DNA from: Baylisascaris procyonis
Taxonomy: Eukaryota > Nematoda > Chromadorea > Rhabditida > Ascarididae
Reading direction: 5' to 3'
Length of the DNA stretch: 64,000 nucleotides
NCBI GenBank assembly: GCA_037389465.1
Contig: JAZARR010000167.1
Location: 1,364,001 to 1,428,000 of the forward strand
Positions 10,610-23,589 of the stretch are shown piece after piece; within the stretch, counting starts at the first letter, position 1; every line of letters begins with the position of its first letter. Position numbers and translations under genes: made by a program. A model generated the notes under the pieces. That model was not told the DNA's origin, did not search any database, and saw only the letters and a list, made by a program, of their open reading frames with translations.

Positions 10610-11858
10610 CTGAAAATATTGTTGATGATTTATTTAGCAAAGTGAAATAGCGATGAGTTAAAAAATTACCAGGTTTATTATTATAAAAATTCACAGCAAA
10701 CCTTTCGAACAGCTAGTTTAAAGAAATTGATTTCATTTCACTACTCATGATCGATGTTTTCAGAGTGGACATGTTGGCACTTTTAAACTGAGAATGAGGT
10801 TTGGGGTTATTTGTTTCGATGAACTGCTAGGAGCCAAGTAGGCTAATAGGCAAACGGCATTCCGTCCATATCATTCCATAAAATGTAGCAGTACCGTTGA
10901 GAGCATTTGCACTACGGTATCGCCAACGTAGGAGTGCAACCACTTTACAACATGTAAAATTTCAGCCTTTTTTGAATATCACAAAGTTCCGATATTTCGG
11001 GAAATTGGTGACAAGAATTGAGATCATTTGAGTCCATAAAATCTGTTAAAATTCTCATCCACAATGAGAAATTTGCTTCATTGATTCGAAAGAATATGCT
11101 TGCTACTTTTTAGTTTCAAATTAAAAGTTTCAAATTTTGCGCTAAGATAAAAAAACAATTTTCTCATTCATCTTCGAAGAGAAATTAAACGACAAAGCGA
11201 CAGAATTGTCGACCAATCCGAGAATCAAATCATTTTTACGCAATTTAATAAAAATATTACGCAGCATAGGAGTCGGTATTTCCCAGAATTTCATGAAGGG
11301 AATCACTATATTAAAAGAGTTTGGGCCTTGCATGTCAAAATGCTTGAAGGCTAGGTTTACAGCAACACAATGTCAGAGATCGTGTCATTAGGTAATCCCT
11401 CCGGTATGATGCATCTTTATTGCTTCGTGGAAAAGTCTATCAACTAACGTTATATCGACGAATTTTAAACATTTATCTACCGATTGTCACATTCTTGGAG
11501 TGGAAGAATCCAGTACGATATCTCATTTTAAAACTAACACGTTGGCGATACCGTAGTGCAAATGCTCTCAACGGTACTGCTACATTTTATGGAATGATAT
11601 GGACGGAATGCCGTTTGCCTATTAGCCTACTTGGCTCCTAGCAGTTCATCGAAACAAATAACCCCAAACCTCATTCTCAGTTTAAAAGTGCCAACATGTC
11701 CACTCTGAAAACATCGATCATGAGTAGTGAAATGAAATCAATTTCTTTAAACTAGCTGTTCGAAAGGTTTGCTGTGAATTTTTATAATAATAAACCTGGT
11801 AATTTTTTAACTCATCGCTATTTCACTTTGCTAAATAAATCATCAACAATATTTTCAG

Positions 11859-12896
11859 CCGCATAAATATTGCTGAGAAGGTCGACTTTCTCTGCTTTAT
11901 CATATCATTAAACTTTAATGTGGATATTGCGAATGATAAAGAATTTTACGGATCGATTCGAAAGAAATTTTCCGAGTTCTTTAGTGGTTCTATCAATTAC
12001 TTTTACTTTCACTTGAATCATTCAATATTTTTCTCCATTGTATCGCCAACTGGAAATCAACTAAAAGGTAGAGTATTGTTCTTAGCAATTGTCGAAAAAT
12101 TGTAAATTAAATGTTGATATTATTTCCAGCAGCTTCTTTTGGACATAGTAATTCATAAGGGGGGGGAAAGAAAAAGAAGGGGTCGAGGGGGTTGAGCTCC
12201 CAGTCCTCTCCATTTCGATGAAATAAAACTGTGCGTTTTCCTTTTCCAATAGTTAGAAATTCCTTAGTTGTGAATTCGAATCATCCAAACTGTGAAAACA
12301 AATAAGTCCGTTATTGCGTTGAATGAAAAAATGCCTTATAAACGGTCTCAATTGCAATCGACTGTACAATACAATCCTAATGCTTCTCTTCGATTTCTTA
12401 TAAAATATTAATGCGATATAATTGAACAGAGACCTATTTATGATTCAGGAAAATTTTTTTCTTATTTCGCATTGGCAATAGTAGAGTATATTCAGAAGGC
12501 AGATTCCATTTAGAGATTAATGACGATTAACTGCAATAATCTCATGTTTCAGGAAAGCAGTGGCGTCAAACAAGCGTCAACTTACGACTTCCAATGATAG
12601 CGATCACGTTGATCAGCGAATATCTACTTCAGGTGTATTTAAATTATTCTAATATCAAACGGCTTTCCTTAGAAGAACTTTATAAACGAACGCTCGACGT
12701 GTGTGGTCTGGAAACGATGCCCATTAAAAGGCTCAAGTGAAAACCATCAACGAATGGAAAACGTGATCGACGAAAATCACAAAACAAGATCGACCACATC
12801 GAAGAAAGGCATCGGATCAGACGTTTTCTACATAGGATTCATGCATTCGGATCCACATCATTCGATCCTAACAGTTTTTTTCTTCACTATACTTGA
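11859..12896 (+). pseudogene. Gene C, two phase-matched exons with in-frame TGA (copy 1), unidentified
   Basis: Exon 11859-12067 follows a perfect ATTTTCAG acceptor and ends AAAG/GTAGAG in phase 1; it encodes RINIAEKVDFLCFIISLNFN and later SPTGNQLK. Exon 12553-12896 follows TGTTTCAG in the matching phase and encodes KQWRQTSVNLRLPMIAITLI, then SLEELYKRTLDVCGLETMPI. A TGA at 12738-12740 follows KRLK, after which the same frame stays open for 51 codons of basic, protein-like sequence (KPSTNGKRDRRKSQNKIDHI...) to a TGA at 12894-12896. Either the first TGA is the true stop, or it is a CGA-to-TGA lesion and the gene is dead; the long coding-like continuation favours the second. I recognise no family. 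Upstream exons are not resolved. Confidence 0.5.
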
Positions 12897-14942
12897 AAGA
12901 GGTCTTGGCATAACATAATCAAAGGACCTTTCATTCCATGGAAGTTGCACACAGATTTAACCTACCTGAACCACCTTCATTTCAAAGGCGTCTACAAAGC
13001 ACATCACACTGCTTTTTCCTGCAGAATATGAAACGTTAATTGGTCAATTGTTTGCGTTGCTCTGACGCATTTCTAAATGATGATACAAAACCTTGTTTTA
13101 TCTCGTTTCATCTGCGTCAACTTTATAGCCTTCATAACTTCAACCTTACATATGGGAGAGAACGACCGACATTTTGGATTTTTTAAATAAATCAATTCAT
13201 GAAATTAGACCCTTATCTCCTCAAATAGAATTGGAATGAACCTTGACCTCTTAGAGAACTTCACTCATCCCTTAATCAACAGATAATCAGATTGACCAAA
13301 CAATATAAAGCACCGTTTTATCTTTTATTTCTCATGACCAAGAAAAACAATTCTCAAGTTCAACAACAAATCCCTCTCAACAACAAATAAAAACAACATA
13401 AGATATCGTAGCAACACACAAAGTTCAATGTTCGGAACAGGCAAGAACACCAAACATAACAACCGCTGAAAGCCGTAAAAAGATCTATCCTCAGGCATCA
13501 ATGCTCTGACTACAAGTTTTACTTTTACTTCGTTTGTGCTATACAATGGTTGATATTCAAAATTGCTAAAATGTCGCGATCCTATGAACAATATTCTTGG
13601 GATGTCATCCCCCAAAAATAATGATTACCATTTGAAAACGATGGGATAGATGTATATAAACTTTGAATTAATCCAGTATCAGTTTTCCATATTTCTCTTC
13701 CATACTTTGCTAAAGTGCTTCATTCTCTATTCTCCGCTCCATGCCTAGAGACCATCGATACTTATTGCTAGGAAATATCTACAATTAGACCGTCATGATT
13801 CTAGCTAGCTGTACGCCAATGTAATCGATACATTACAACATAACGAGTATTTGCGATCACATAATAACGCTTCATAACTAAATATTCCCTTCATAAATAA
13901 AATCTGCATAAAAAAACCACCTCCTGTCCATTTTCGACCTCGCAAGCTTACTCCTTTCAAGCCATAATACGTTCTTTCAAGTAAAAAATAACTCTTTAGA
14001 ATTCCCAAGGAAAGAGATACTTCATAAATGCTGCAATTACCTTCCTATGTTCATGAAAGTTCATAAGCATTAATTACCGTTTTACCTCTGCCTACATTTT
14101 TTCGTATAATTACATCGCAACAGCATATTTCACACTCAAAAGAATCTAAATTTCACATGAAATGCTATAAAGCACTTCAATTAAACAGTCAACATTATAT
14201 TTTTGAGATATCGCAAAAGATAGAAATCTTTTTATAAATTATCCCATCCAAATTTTATGCCCCTCCTATTACGCTGCATTTCATCGAAGGAGACATCCAA
14301 CTAACCTCAAATTGAAAAAAAAAATGTCTCTCTTTCATTCCCGCTATGAGCTCGAAGAAATGGTACGTTTTTATTTGGCCGAAATTAATATATCAGTATT
14401 ATCCATAAAATAGTGCAACGCTCCATGTAATACACATAAATAAGCAATATTCATAACTGCTCTAGAATTTGTTGATATGATCTTTTACATGTCATTTAGC
14501 CGTGAACCATCTAATCCCTTACTCTACCACAGCAATCAATGTCGCCAATTTTGGAACCTTCCCTAAAGACGCATTTGCCCAGCTCAATCCCACTTTCAAT
14601 TTCTTCAAAATTTTTACTTTTACTCGTTTGCTTCAAGTTTTTGCCCTCCTTCCTCTTCTTTTTCAATCGTTTTCCATCACTCTTTCCGCAAAAAGGAGGC
14701 TCTTCTTCTTCTTTCGTTCAGAAATCGGCGTATTTTCGCTACCTGTCCGATCGACTGGTTCGTGGTTCACAAACCTTTTTTTAACCACACCGATATTCTT
14801 CCGCTTTGGTGGATGCCGCCCAAGTCCTTTTCAGTCCCTTTTCTTGAAAAAATATTCCACAATAATAAAACAAATATCCTATCGCATTTCAACAAACAAT
14901 TCGTTTAAAACCATCGAATATAGCCAAGAAGAACTGTTTCAG

Positions 14943-15234
14943 TATTCGCTATGTTAATATTTTTCGCGCGTTGCACTTTCGTATTTTGTTCCAACCTGTC
15001 GAAACGTCCATAAAATTATTCGAAGCCGATATCAAACTCATCAAAAAATCCATTGAAGACCATCTTTTAAAGGGAAACAATCGCACTGATAACAAAATAT
15101 GGCCTAAGAAACTGAAAGAAAAAATGTAAGTCAGCTAGCTAAAACAAAGAAAAGATCTACACCATAGGCCTGCCCCCCCCCCCTCCACACTTTTATGTTG
15201 ATGAATTGTGCCTTACAGGTGTTCATATTCCTAA
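14943..15234 (+). CDS. Gene B, last two exons (copy 1), unidentified
   Basis: Exon 14943-15125 follows a CTGTTTCAG acceptor and ends at AT/GTAAGT in phase 2. It encodes IRYVNIFRALHFRILFQPVE and then a charged helical stretch (SIKLFEADIKLIKKSIEDHL) ending KIWPKKLKEK. After a 93 nt intron (acceptor CCTTACAG), the terminal exon 15219-15234 completes Met and adds CSYS-stop; an AATAAA follows at 15278-15283. Phases match. The family is not recognised. Upstream exons are uncertain: a candidate first exon ATG at 14324-14362 (MSLFHSRYELEEM, donor GTACGT) and an open frame from 14533 fit the strand, but I could not connect them in phase with confidence. No disabling change is seen in these two exons. 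Confidence 0.5.
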
Positions 15235-15330
15235 TGAATGTTCTACTTATGTTACCTAGCCTCACTTCATATCCACAAATAAATTCTCTCCTAAGAAGAA
15301 TTACATCTGCTGAACGCAAACACCGATAGA

Positions 15331-15673
15331 TTTTCAAAGGGCCGATTTTTTAAGCATTACAAAGCTGGAACTGGAAATAAAGATGAGCCTAGCCGAAAAT
15401 CAAAATATACAGCCACTTCGGCTCATATTGTGCAGAAGTTTGCAACGCATGCGGTGGAAAATTGTCATTAATAATTAACAGAATATTGAACTGTATAAAA
15501 CAATTCTGCACCGAAAATCACTCACCTAGCCAGCTTCCGCATTCTCAGTGTATATTAGGGCACCGGAAATTCCGCTTGAGTGGTTACGGTAGCGATTGGT
15601 CTGATTACATCCATATCCCGCTCTGTAAAGTAGGTTATTGCACGTCCACGATGACCTGCACGTCCGGTTCGAT
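15331..15673 (-). pseudogene. DDX52-like: DDX52/ROK1-like helicase pseudogene fragment, copy 1
   Basis: This is the mirror copy of 6798-7140 on the - strand: exon with motif VI (RTGRAGHRGRAITYF) at about 15526-15673 and the KKSAL-stop-KSI exon at about 15331-15370. Both nonsense codons are present. It lies tail-to-tail with gene B, whose polyadenylation signal is at 15278-15283. Confidence 0.75.
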
Positions 15674-15934
15674 CTACACAAAAAAGGTATTTTGAATGTT
15701 AGGAACCAATGAATGGTCCATACGAAAAATATGAGGAATCAACCAACGATTGCGAAAATGCGTCTACCGGTAATGAACCATAAAAATGATGTGAACGATA
15801 CAATGAGCAAGAATTGTGAGCGAAAAGCGGGGAAATAGTATCCGATTGCATACTTGGCTGAACAGTCAATAATTTGGGCAGCAAGAATATCCTAAAGGCG
15901 TGGGAAATAAGTTTTTTTTTCATTTTTTCTTCCT

Positions 15935-17134
15935 TTCGAAGCTTCAATTATACACTGTTGCGGATTCGAAAACTCCCATTTCGGCCAATTTGCGTCGGAT
16001 TGCCTAAACCACGATGGCCCATGCCACCATAAGGAATTTTCCTTAAGCTTAGCAGAAGCGACGCCCTTTGCGATAATATGGCTTGAGTTTTGATCCGATG
16101 GAACGTACGTCCACAATTGCGCCTTACTACGCATTCGCTTTAAACGGTTTCCGATGAATCTCGTATTCACTTGTTTATCTGAACGTACCCACTGCAACAC
16201 ACATTTACTATCGCTCCAGTAATGGCTCTCTATTCCTCCATTGAAAGTTGTTTCTTTAGAAACTGCAATAATCGTACTCCAATGAAGGTGGCTAACAGTT
16301 CGAGTCTTGAAACAGAAGCTCCTTCCACGGGCTGTGGACGTGTTTTATAACTGAATTCGTTAATACCGCTCCACTTACGACTTCACAGCTGTATACCGCT
16401 GCGACGGAAGGCTGTGTTGATACATTGGCAAAAAAACGAAGTTATCTTTCCTTTGTACTGCGGAAGAATATCCTTTATCATATCGCTGCAGCTTTTCTCC
16501 AATCTTTCCCTTAGTTACTTCTCTTCTGCTTACAATGAGTTATCCCATTTCTTTTTCTTTTTCCATAATTGTTGAAGGAATGCTTTCACTGGGACAAATA
16601 CCGGAGCCAGTAATCCGAAAGGATCAAAGTGAGAGGCCACAAAGCTCAATAGTTCCCGCTTGGTTTTGTCGGCACCATTTTCGTCGTTTACACCTAATAT
16701 TGGTTTATTCTCCTTCAACAGCCAATTATTCTTAAGAGCTTGCTTCGTCTCTTTTAGTTCTTCTCGATCTTTTGGAGGAACAGCATCATTCACTTCTGCG
16801 TTATTGGACACAAATGACCTCACGTTCATTCCGTTATCTGCAAAAATTGTTTTTCCTTTATGACATAGTCGTACTGCTGTCTCCGAGTCTTCTGCTTGCA
16901 ACATGACATTTTGCCTACTCACAGATTTCTCAAAAGATCCACTTTCGGTCAAGTGTTTCGTCAAAGTTGCAGCAAGTAGGACCGGACTAGAAATCGTTCC
17001 AAATGCTACTCTGCAAAGTCGATACACTTCGATGTTATTTTCTTCAATCGGACCATCCTCTTTTACCCACAAAAGCCTTCGCGATCCTTTACATTCAGCT
17101 CCATTTGCGGGAACTCTTTTTCTACATCGGCCAG
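15935..17134 (-). mobile_element. Decayed BEL/Pao pol fragment, copy 1
   Basis: This is the mirror counterpart of the fragment at 5322-6535, with the same order of RT and RNase H motifs on the - strand. It differs by the 14 bp deletion near 16466 and by a sense codon (TGG) near 17069 that extends the RT frame to 204 codons (16530-17144). The catalytic Asp motif is missing here as well, so the longer frame does not restore an RT active site. Confidence 0.87.
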
Positions 17135-19509
17135 AAGGACGCATTCAGCAGTTCGGAACCTTCACAAGATAGCTGCTAAACCATTTGGCATCACCGGGAC
17201 CCTGAACAGTTCACTGTTCAGGGGTTACCTCTCGTATCTTTAGCACTCGCACCAAAAACCGTCCGCAATTTAGTAGTGGATTTTTGGTGATTAGGACTGC
17301 CTGATGAGATATGTACGAGATAAGAGGTCTGTCTGCGGCTTTATCGCACGAGTTCTTAGAATAGAGAAGATAGTTGGAAGATTTTAATGAAAAAGAGTTT
17401 GATTGGTTCAATTCTAATGTAATTTCGCCAACTGTGTGCAACATAAGTAATTTGCTTTCTTATACAAAAATCCGCAATATATTCATCGAACTTTATGAAT
17501 AATCTGAACGGCTTACAGTGGCTGTTTTTTTTTTGTTATGATTGAAATACAAATGTTAGCTATTGCGCATATAAACTACTAAAGGGAACTTACTGATCTA
17601 CAAAACCATAGGAAATATCAAGGATCGTGCAAGCAAGCTGATGAGCTGGTAAGGTGGAGTAAGTTTGAAAAATAACAATAGGATGTGGTAATTTGAATTT
17701 TCAGATTAGAACTATTTCAGCTTGTCGACTACTTTGGTGCTTATAATAATTGTGCTCATTTTCTAAACAAACATGCAAACTCCTCACCAAATCCGCTCCA
17801 TACAACTATCGGTTCTAAACGTCTCAAACTCTAATCACTTTATAAGTGATTAGACGATTTATTAATAACTAGGGATATATTAGAAGTTTTAAAGCATATT
17901 GTTGGGCTCAATGTTTAGGCTGGCAACAAAATGAGACACCAACTGGAGGAATTCCTGTCAAATGGTAAATCCATCTTCAGCGGCTGGCTCCTACAAACAA
18001 ATGCGCTCTATTCCCGATTCAACTCTTCAAAATTTTTTTCCGATTCATCTTTTCAAAACTGTTCTTCAAAAAGATCTATTTCTTCAAAAAGATTTTTTAG
18101 ATTCAACATTCAAAATTGTTCCTCATCTGAAATAAATATCACAGTGTTCTACTGTTGAGTGATTTTATTTTATTGCTTCACCGGTCTGCTTGATACTAAA
18201 TTTCAATCCAGACTGACATCGCAGTTTGCAAATTCGCCGCTTAATGTGAAGGCATATTGCATCTTGAAACGAATAAGTTCAACGCATCTGGTCCTGTAAT
18301 GATGTGGCAAGCGGAAGAAAATCAGGAAGCATCACCGCCGAAAAAATTTCACCGCTATACAGTTCTGGCAACCAAAAACAAGGCACTCGGGAAACGTTTT
18401 TTTAAATATTCAAAAGCGCGCGTCAAGCACTAATATGTTCTTATAAGCCTCAAACATTTCAATCGCAGCAACCTTTAGCAATCAAATTTTATATAACCCA
18501 CTTTCTGTTTCCTTCATAAGCATGTTATCTGCAACTTCATATTCGCTCCATTATCAGTATCATAATAGGAATGCAACCACTTTACAACATGTAAAATTTC
18601 AGCCTTTTTTGAATATCACAAAGTTCCGATTTTTCGGGAAATTGGTGACAAGAATTGAGATCATTTGAGTCCATAAAATCTGTTAAAATTCTCATCCACA
18701 ATGAGAAATTTGCTTCATTGATTCGAAAGAATATGCTTGCTACTTTTTAGTTTCAAATTAAAAGTTTCAAATTTTGCGCTAAGATAAAAAAACAATTTTC
18801 TCATTCATCTTCGAAGAGAAATTAAACGACAAAGCGACAGAATTGTCGACCAATCCGAGAATCAAATCATTTTTACGCAATTTAATAAAAATATTCCATC
18901 GTCGCTATTACGCAGCATAGGAGTCGGTATTTCCCAGAATTTCATGAAGGGAATCACTATATTAAAAGAGTTTGGGCCTTGCATGTCAAAATGCTTGAAG
19001 GCTAGGTTTACAGCAACACAATGTCAGAGATCGTGTCATTAGGTAATCCCTCCGGTATGATGCATCTTTATTGCTTCGTGGAAAAGTCTATCAACTAACG
19101 TTATATCGACGAATTTTAAACATTTATCTACCGATTGTCACATTCTTGGAGTGGAAGAATCCAGTACGATATCTCATTTTAAAACTAACACGTTGGCGAT
19201 ACCGTAGTGCAAATGCTCTCAACGGTACTGCTACATTTTATGGAATGATATGGACGGAATGCCGTTTGCCTATTAGCCTACTTGGCTCCTAGCAGTTCAT
19301 CGAAACAAATAACCCCAAACCTCATTCTCAGTTTAAAAGTGCCAACATGTCCACTCTGAAAACATCGATCATGAGTAGTGAAATGAAATCAATTTCTTTA
19401 AACTAGCTGTTCGAAAGGTTTGCTGTGAATTTTTATAATAATAAACCTGGTAATTTTTTAACTCATCGCTATTTCACTTTGCTAAATAAATCATCAACAA
19501 TATTTTCAG

Positions 19510-20551
19510 CCGCATAAATATTGCTGAGAAGGTCGACTTTCTCTGCTTTATCATATCATTAAACTTTAATGTGGATATTGCGAATGATAAAGAATTTTAC
19601 GGATCGATTCGAAAGAAATTTTCCGAGTTCTTTAGTGGTTCTATCAATTACTTTTACTTTCACTTGAATCATTCAATATTTTTCTCCATTGTATCGCCAA
19701 CTGGAAATCAACTAAAAGGTAGAGTATTGTTCTTAGCAATTGTCGAAAAATTGTAAATTAAATGTTGATATTATTTCCAGCAGCTACTTTTGGACATAGT
19801 AATTCATAAGGGGGGGGGGGAAAGAAAAAGAAGGGGTCGAGGGGGGTTGAGCTCCCAGTCCTCTCCATTTCGATGAAATAAAACTGTGCGTTTTCCTTTT
19901 CCAATAGTTAGAAATTCCTTAGTTGTGAATTCGAATCATCCAAACTGTGAAAACAAATAAGTCCGTTATTGCGTTGAATGAAAAAATGCCTTATAAACGG
20001 TCTCAATTGCAATCGACTGTACAATACAATCCTAATGCTTCTCTTCGATTTCTTATAAAATATTAATGCGATATAATTGAACAGAGACCTATTTATGATT
20101 CAGGAAAATTTTTTTCTTATTTCGCATTGGCAATAGTAGAGTATATTCAGAAGGCAGATTCCATTTAGAGATTAATGACGATTAACTGCAATAATCTCAT
20201 GTTTCAGGAAAGCAGTGGCGTCAAACAAGCGTCAACTTACGACTTCCAATGATAGCGATCACGTTGATCAGCGAATATCTACTTCAGGTGTATTTAAATT
20301 ATTCTAATATCAAACGGCTTTCCTTAGAAGAACTTTATAAACGAACGCTCGACGTGTGTGGTCTGGAAACGATGCCCATTAAAAGGCTCAAGTGAAAACC
20401 ATCAACGAATGGAAAACGTGATCGACGAAAATCACAAAACAAGATCGACCACATCGAAGAAAGGCATCGGATCAGACGTTTTCTACATAGGATTCATGCA
20501 TTCGGATCCACATCATTCGATCCTAACAGTTTTTTTCTTCACTATACTTGA
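19510..20551 (+). pseudogene. Gene C, two exons with in-frame TGA (copy 2)
   Basis: Same exons as copy 1 (about 19510-19718 and 20208-20551), with the same in-frame TGA and no other change noticed in the coding parts. Confidence 0.5.
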
Positions 20552-22598
20552 AAGAGGTCTTGGCATAACATAATCAAAGGACCTTTCATTCCATGGAAGT
20601 TGCACACAGATTTAACCTACCTGAACCACCTTCATTTCAAAGGCGTCTACAAAGCACATCACACTGCTTTTTCCTGCAGAATATGAAACGTTAATTGGTC
20701 AATTGTTTGCGTTGCTCTGACGCATTTCTAAATGATGATACAAAACCTTGTTTTATCTCGTTTCATCTGCGTCAACTTTATAGCCTTCATAACTTCAACC
20801 TTACATATGGGAGAGAACGACCGACATTTTGGATTTTTTAAATAAATCAATTCATGAAATTAGACCCTTATCTCCTCAAATAGAATTGGAATGAACCTTG
20901 ACCTCTTAGAGAACTTCACTCATCCCTTAATCAACAGATAATCAGATTGACCAAACAATATAAAGCACCGTTTTATCTTTTATTTCTCATGACCAAGAAA
21001 AACAATTCTCAAGTTCAACAACAAATCCCTCTCAACAACAAATAAAAACAACATAAGATATCGTAGCAACACACAAAGTTCAATGTTCGGAACAGGCAAG
21101 AACACCAAACATAACAACCGCTGAAAGCCGTAAAAAGATCTATCCTCAGGCATCAATGCTCTGACTACAAGTTTTACTTTTACTTCGTTTGTGCTATACA
21201 ATGGTTGATATTCAAAATTGCTAAAATGTCGCGATCCTATGAACAATATTCTTGGGATGTCATCCCCCAAAAATAATGATTACCATTTGAAAACGATGGG
21301 ATAGATGTATATAAACTTTGAATTAATCCAGTATCAGTTTTCCATATTTCTCTTCCATACTTTGCTAAAGTGCTTCATTCTCTATTCTCCGCTCCATGCC
21401 TAGAGACCATCGATACTTATTGCTAGGAAATATCTACAATTAGACCGTCATGATTCTAGCTAGCTGTACGCCAATGTAATCGATACATTACAACATAACG
21501 AGTATTTGCGATCACATAATAACGCTTCATAACTAAATATTCCCTTCATAAATAAAATCTGCATAAAAAAACCACCTCCTGTCCATTTTCGACCTCGCAA
21601 GCTTACTCCTTTCAAGCCATAATACGTTCTTTCAAGTAAAAAATAACTCTTTAGAATTCCCAAGGAAAGAGATACTTCATAAATGCTGCAATTACCTTCC
21701 TATGTTCATGAAAGTTCATAAGCATTAATTACCGTTTTACCTCTGCCTACATTTTTTCGTATAATTACATCGCAACAGCATATTTCACACTCAAAAGAAT
21801 CTAAATTTCACATGAAATGCTATAAAGCACTTCAATTAAACAGTCAACATTATATTTTTGAGATATCGCAAAAGATAGAAATCTTTTTATAAATTATCCC
21901 ATCCAAATTTTATGCCCCTCCTATTACGCTGCATTTCATCGAAGGAGACATCCAACTAACCTCAAATTGAAAAAAAAAAATGTCTCTCTTTCATTCCCGC
22001 TATGAGCTCGAAGAAATGGTACGTTTTTATTTGGCCGAAATTAATATATCAGTATTATCCATAAAATAGTGCAACGCTCCATGTAATACACATAAATAAG
22101 CAATATTCATAACTGCTCTAGAATTTGTTGATATGATCTTTTACATGTCATTTAGCCGTGAACCATCTAATCCCTTACTCTACCACAGCAATCAATGTCG
22201 CCAATTTTGGAACCTTCCCTAAAGACGCATTTGCCCAGCTCAATCCCACTTTCAATTTCTTCAAAATTTTTACTTTTACTCGTTTGCTTCAAGTTTTTGC
22301 CCTCCTTCCTCTTCTTTTTCAATCGTTTTCCATCACTCTTTCCGCAAAAAGGAGGCTCTTCTTCTTCTTTCGTTCAGAAATCGGCGTATTTTCGCTACCT
22401 GTCCGATCGACTGGTTCGTGGTTCACAAACCTTTTTTTAACCACACCGATATTCTTCCGCTTTGGTGGATGCCGCCCAAGTCCTTTTCAGTCCCTTTTCT
22501 TGAAAAAATATTCCACAATAATAAAACAAATATCCTATCGCATTTCAACAAACAATTCGTTTAAAACCATCGAATATAGCCAAGAAGAACTGTTTCAG

Positions 22599-22889
22599 TA
22601 TTCGCTATGTTAATATTTTTCGCGCGTTGCACTTTCGTATTTTGTTCCAACCTGTCGAAACGTCCATAAAATTATTCGAAGCCGATATCAAACTCATCAA
22701 AAAATCCATTGAAGACCATCTTTTAAAGGGAAACAATCGCACTGATAACAAAATATGGCCTAAGAAACTGAAAGAAAAAATGTAAGTCAGCTAGCTAAAA
22801 CAAAGAAAAGATCTACACCATAGGCCTGCCCCCCCCCCTCCACACTTTTATGTTGATGAATTGTGCCTTACAGGTGTTCATATTCCTAA
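22599..22889 (+). CDS. Gene B, last two exons (copy 2)
   Basis: Identical exon structure to copy 1, with the large exon at 22599-22781 and terminal exon stop at 22887-22889. The C run in the intron differs in length from the other copies. Confidence 0.5.
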
Positions 22890-22985
22890 TGAATGTTCTA
22901 CTTATGTTACCTAGCCTCACTTCATATCCACAAATAAATTCTCTCCTAAGAAGAATTACATCTGCTGAACGCAAACACCGATAGA

Positions 22986-23328
22986 TTTTCAAAGGGCCGA
23001 TTTTTTAAGCATTACAAAGCTGGAACTGGAAATAAAGATGAGCCTAGCCGAAAATCAAAATATACAGCCACTTCGGCTCATATTGTGCAGAAGTTTGCAA
23101 CGCATGCGGTGGAAAATTGTCATTAATAATTAACAGAATATTGAACTGTATAAAACAATTCTGCACCGAAAATCACTCACCTAGCCAGCTTCCGCATTCT
23201 CAGTGTATATTAGGGCACCGGAAATTCCGCTTGAGTGGTTACGGTAGCGATTGGTCTGATTACATCCATATCCCTCTCTGTAAAGTAGGTTATTGCACGT
23301 CCACGATGACCTGCACGTCCGGTTCGAT
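22986..23328 (-). pseudogene. DDX52-like: DDX52/ROK1-like helicase pseudogene fragment, copy 2
   Basis: Same two-exon fragment, with the same nonsense codons. It has one nucleotide difference from copies 1 and 3 downstream of the exon core (CCCTCTCTG versus CCGCTCTG near 23273). Confidence 0.75.
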
Positions 23329-23589
23329 CTACACAAAAAAGGTATTTTGAATGTTAGGAACCAATGAATGGTCCATACGAAAAATATGAGGAATCAACCA
23401 ACGATTGCGAAAATGCGTCTACCGGTAATGAACCATAAAAATGATGTGAACGATACAATGAGCAAGAATTGTGAGCGAAAAGCGGGGAAATAGTATCCGA
23501 TTGCATACTTGGCTGAACAGTCAATAATTTGGGCAACAAGAATATCCTAAAGGCGTGGGAAATAAGTTTTTTTTTTCATTTTTTCTTCC

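Larger units (their letters stand above)
3553..10928 (-). repeat. Inverted copy of the ~7.65 kb repeat unit (left arm of giant palindrome 1)
   Basis: This 7.4 kb is the reverse complement of 11540 to about 18912. Paired positions add up to about 22468 near the centre and drift to 22455-22471 further out because of small indels. The left edge lies where similarity to the direct copies fades (around GCAGCA, 3553-3560). The right edge is the abrupt switch after CGCCAACG (10921-10928) into the direct copy. It contains, in mirrored order, all elements of the unit: BEL/Pao pol (here +), the DDX52-like fragment (+), gene B (-) and gene C (-). Confidence 0.93.
10929..18565 (+). repeat. Direct repeat unit, copy 1 (contains the 611 bp palindrome loop)
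   Basis: This is a 7637 bp unit. Its first 611 bp (10929-11539) form the loop between the two palindrome arms. It differs from the other copies by a 14 bp deletion near 11258, between two TATT repeats, and shares with copy 2 a 14 bp deletion near 16466 in the BEL/Pao segment. At about 17069 it has a TGG codon in the RT region where the other copies have TAG, giving a longer open frame (204 codons). Order in direct orientation: gene C exons (+), gene B 3' exons (+), DDX52-like pseudogene (-), BEL/Pao pol (-). Confidence 0.95.
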
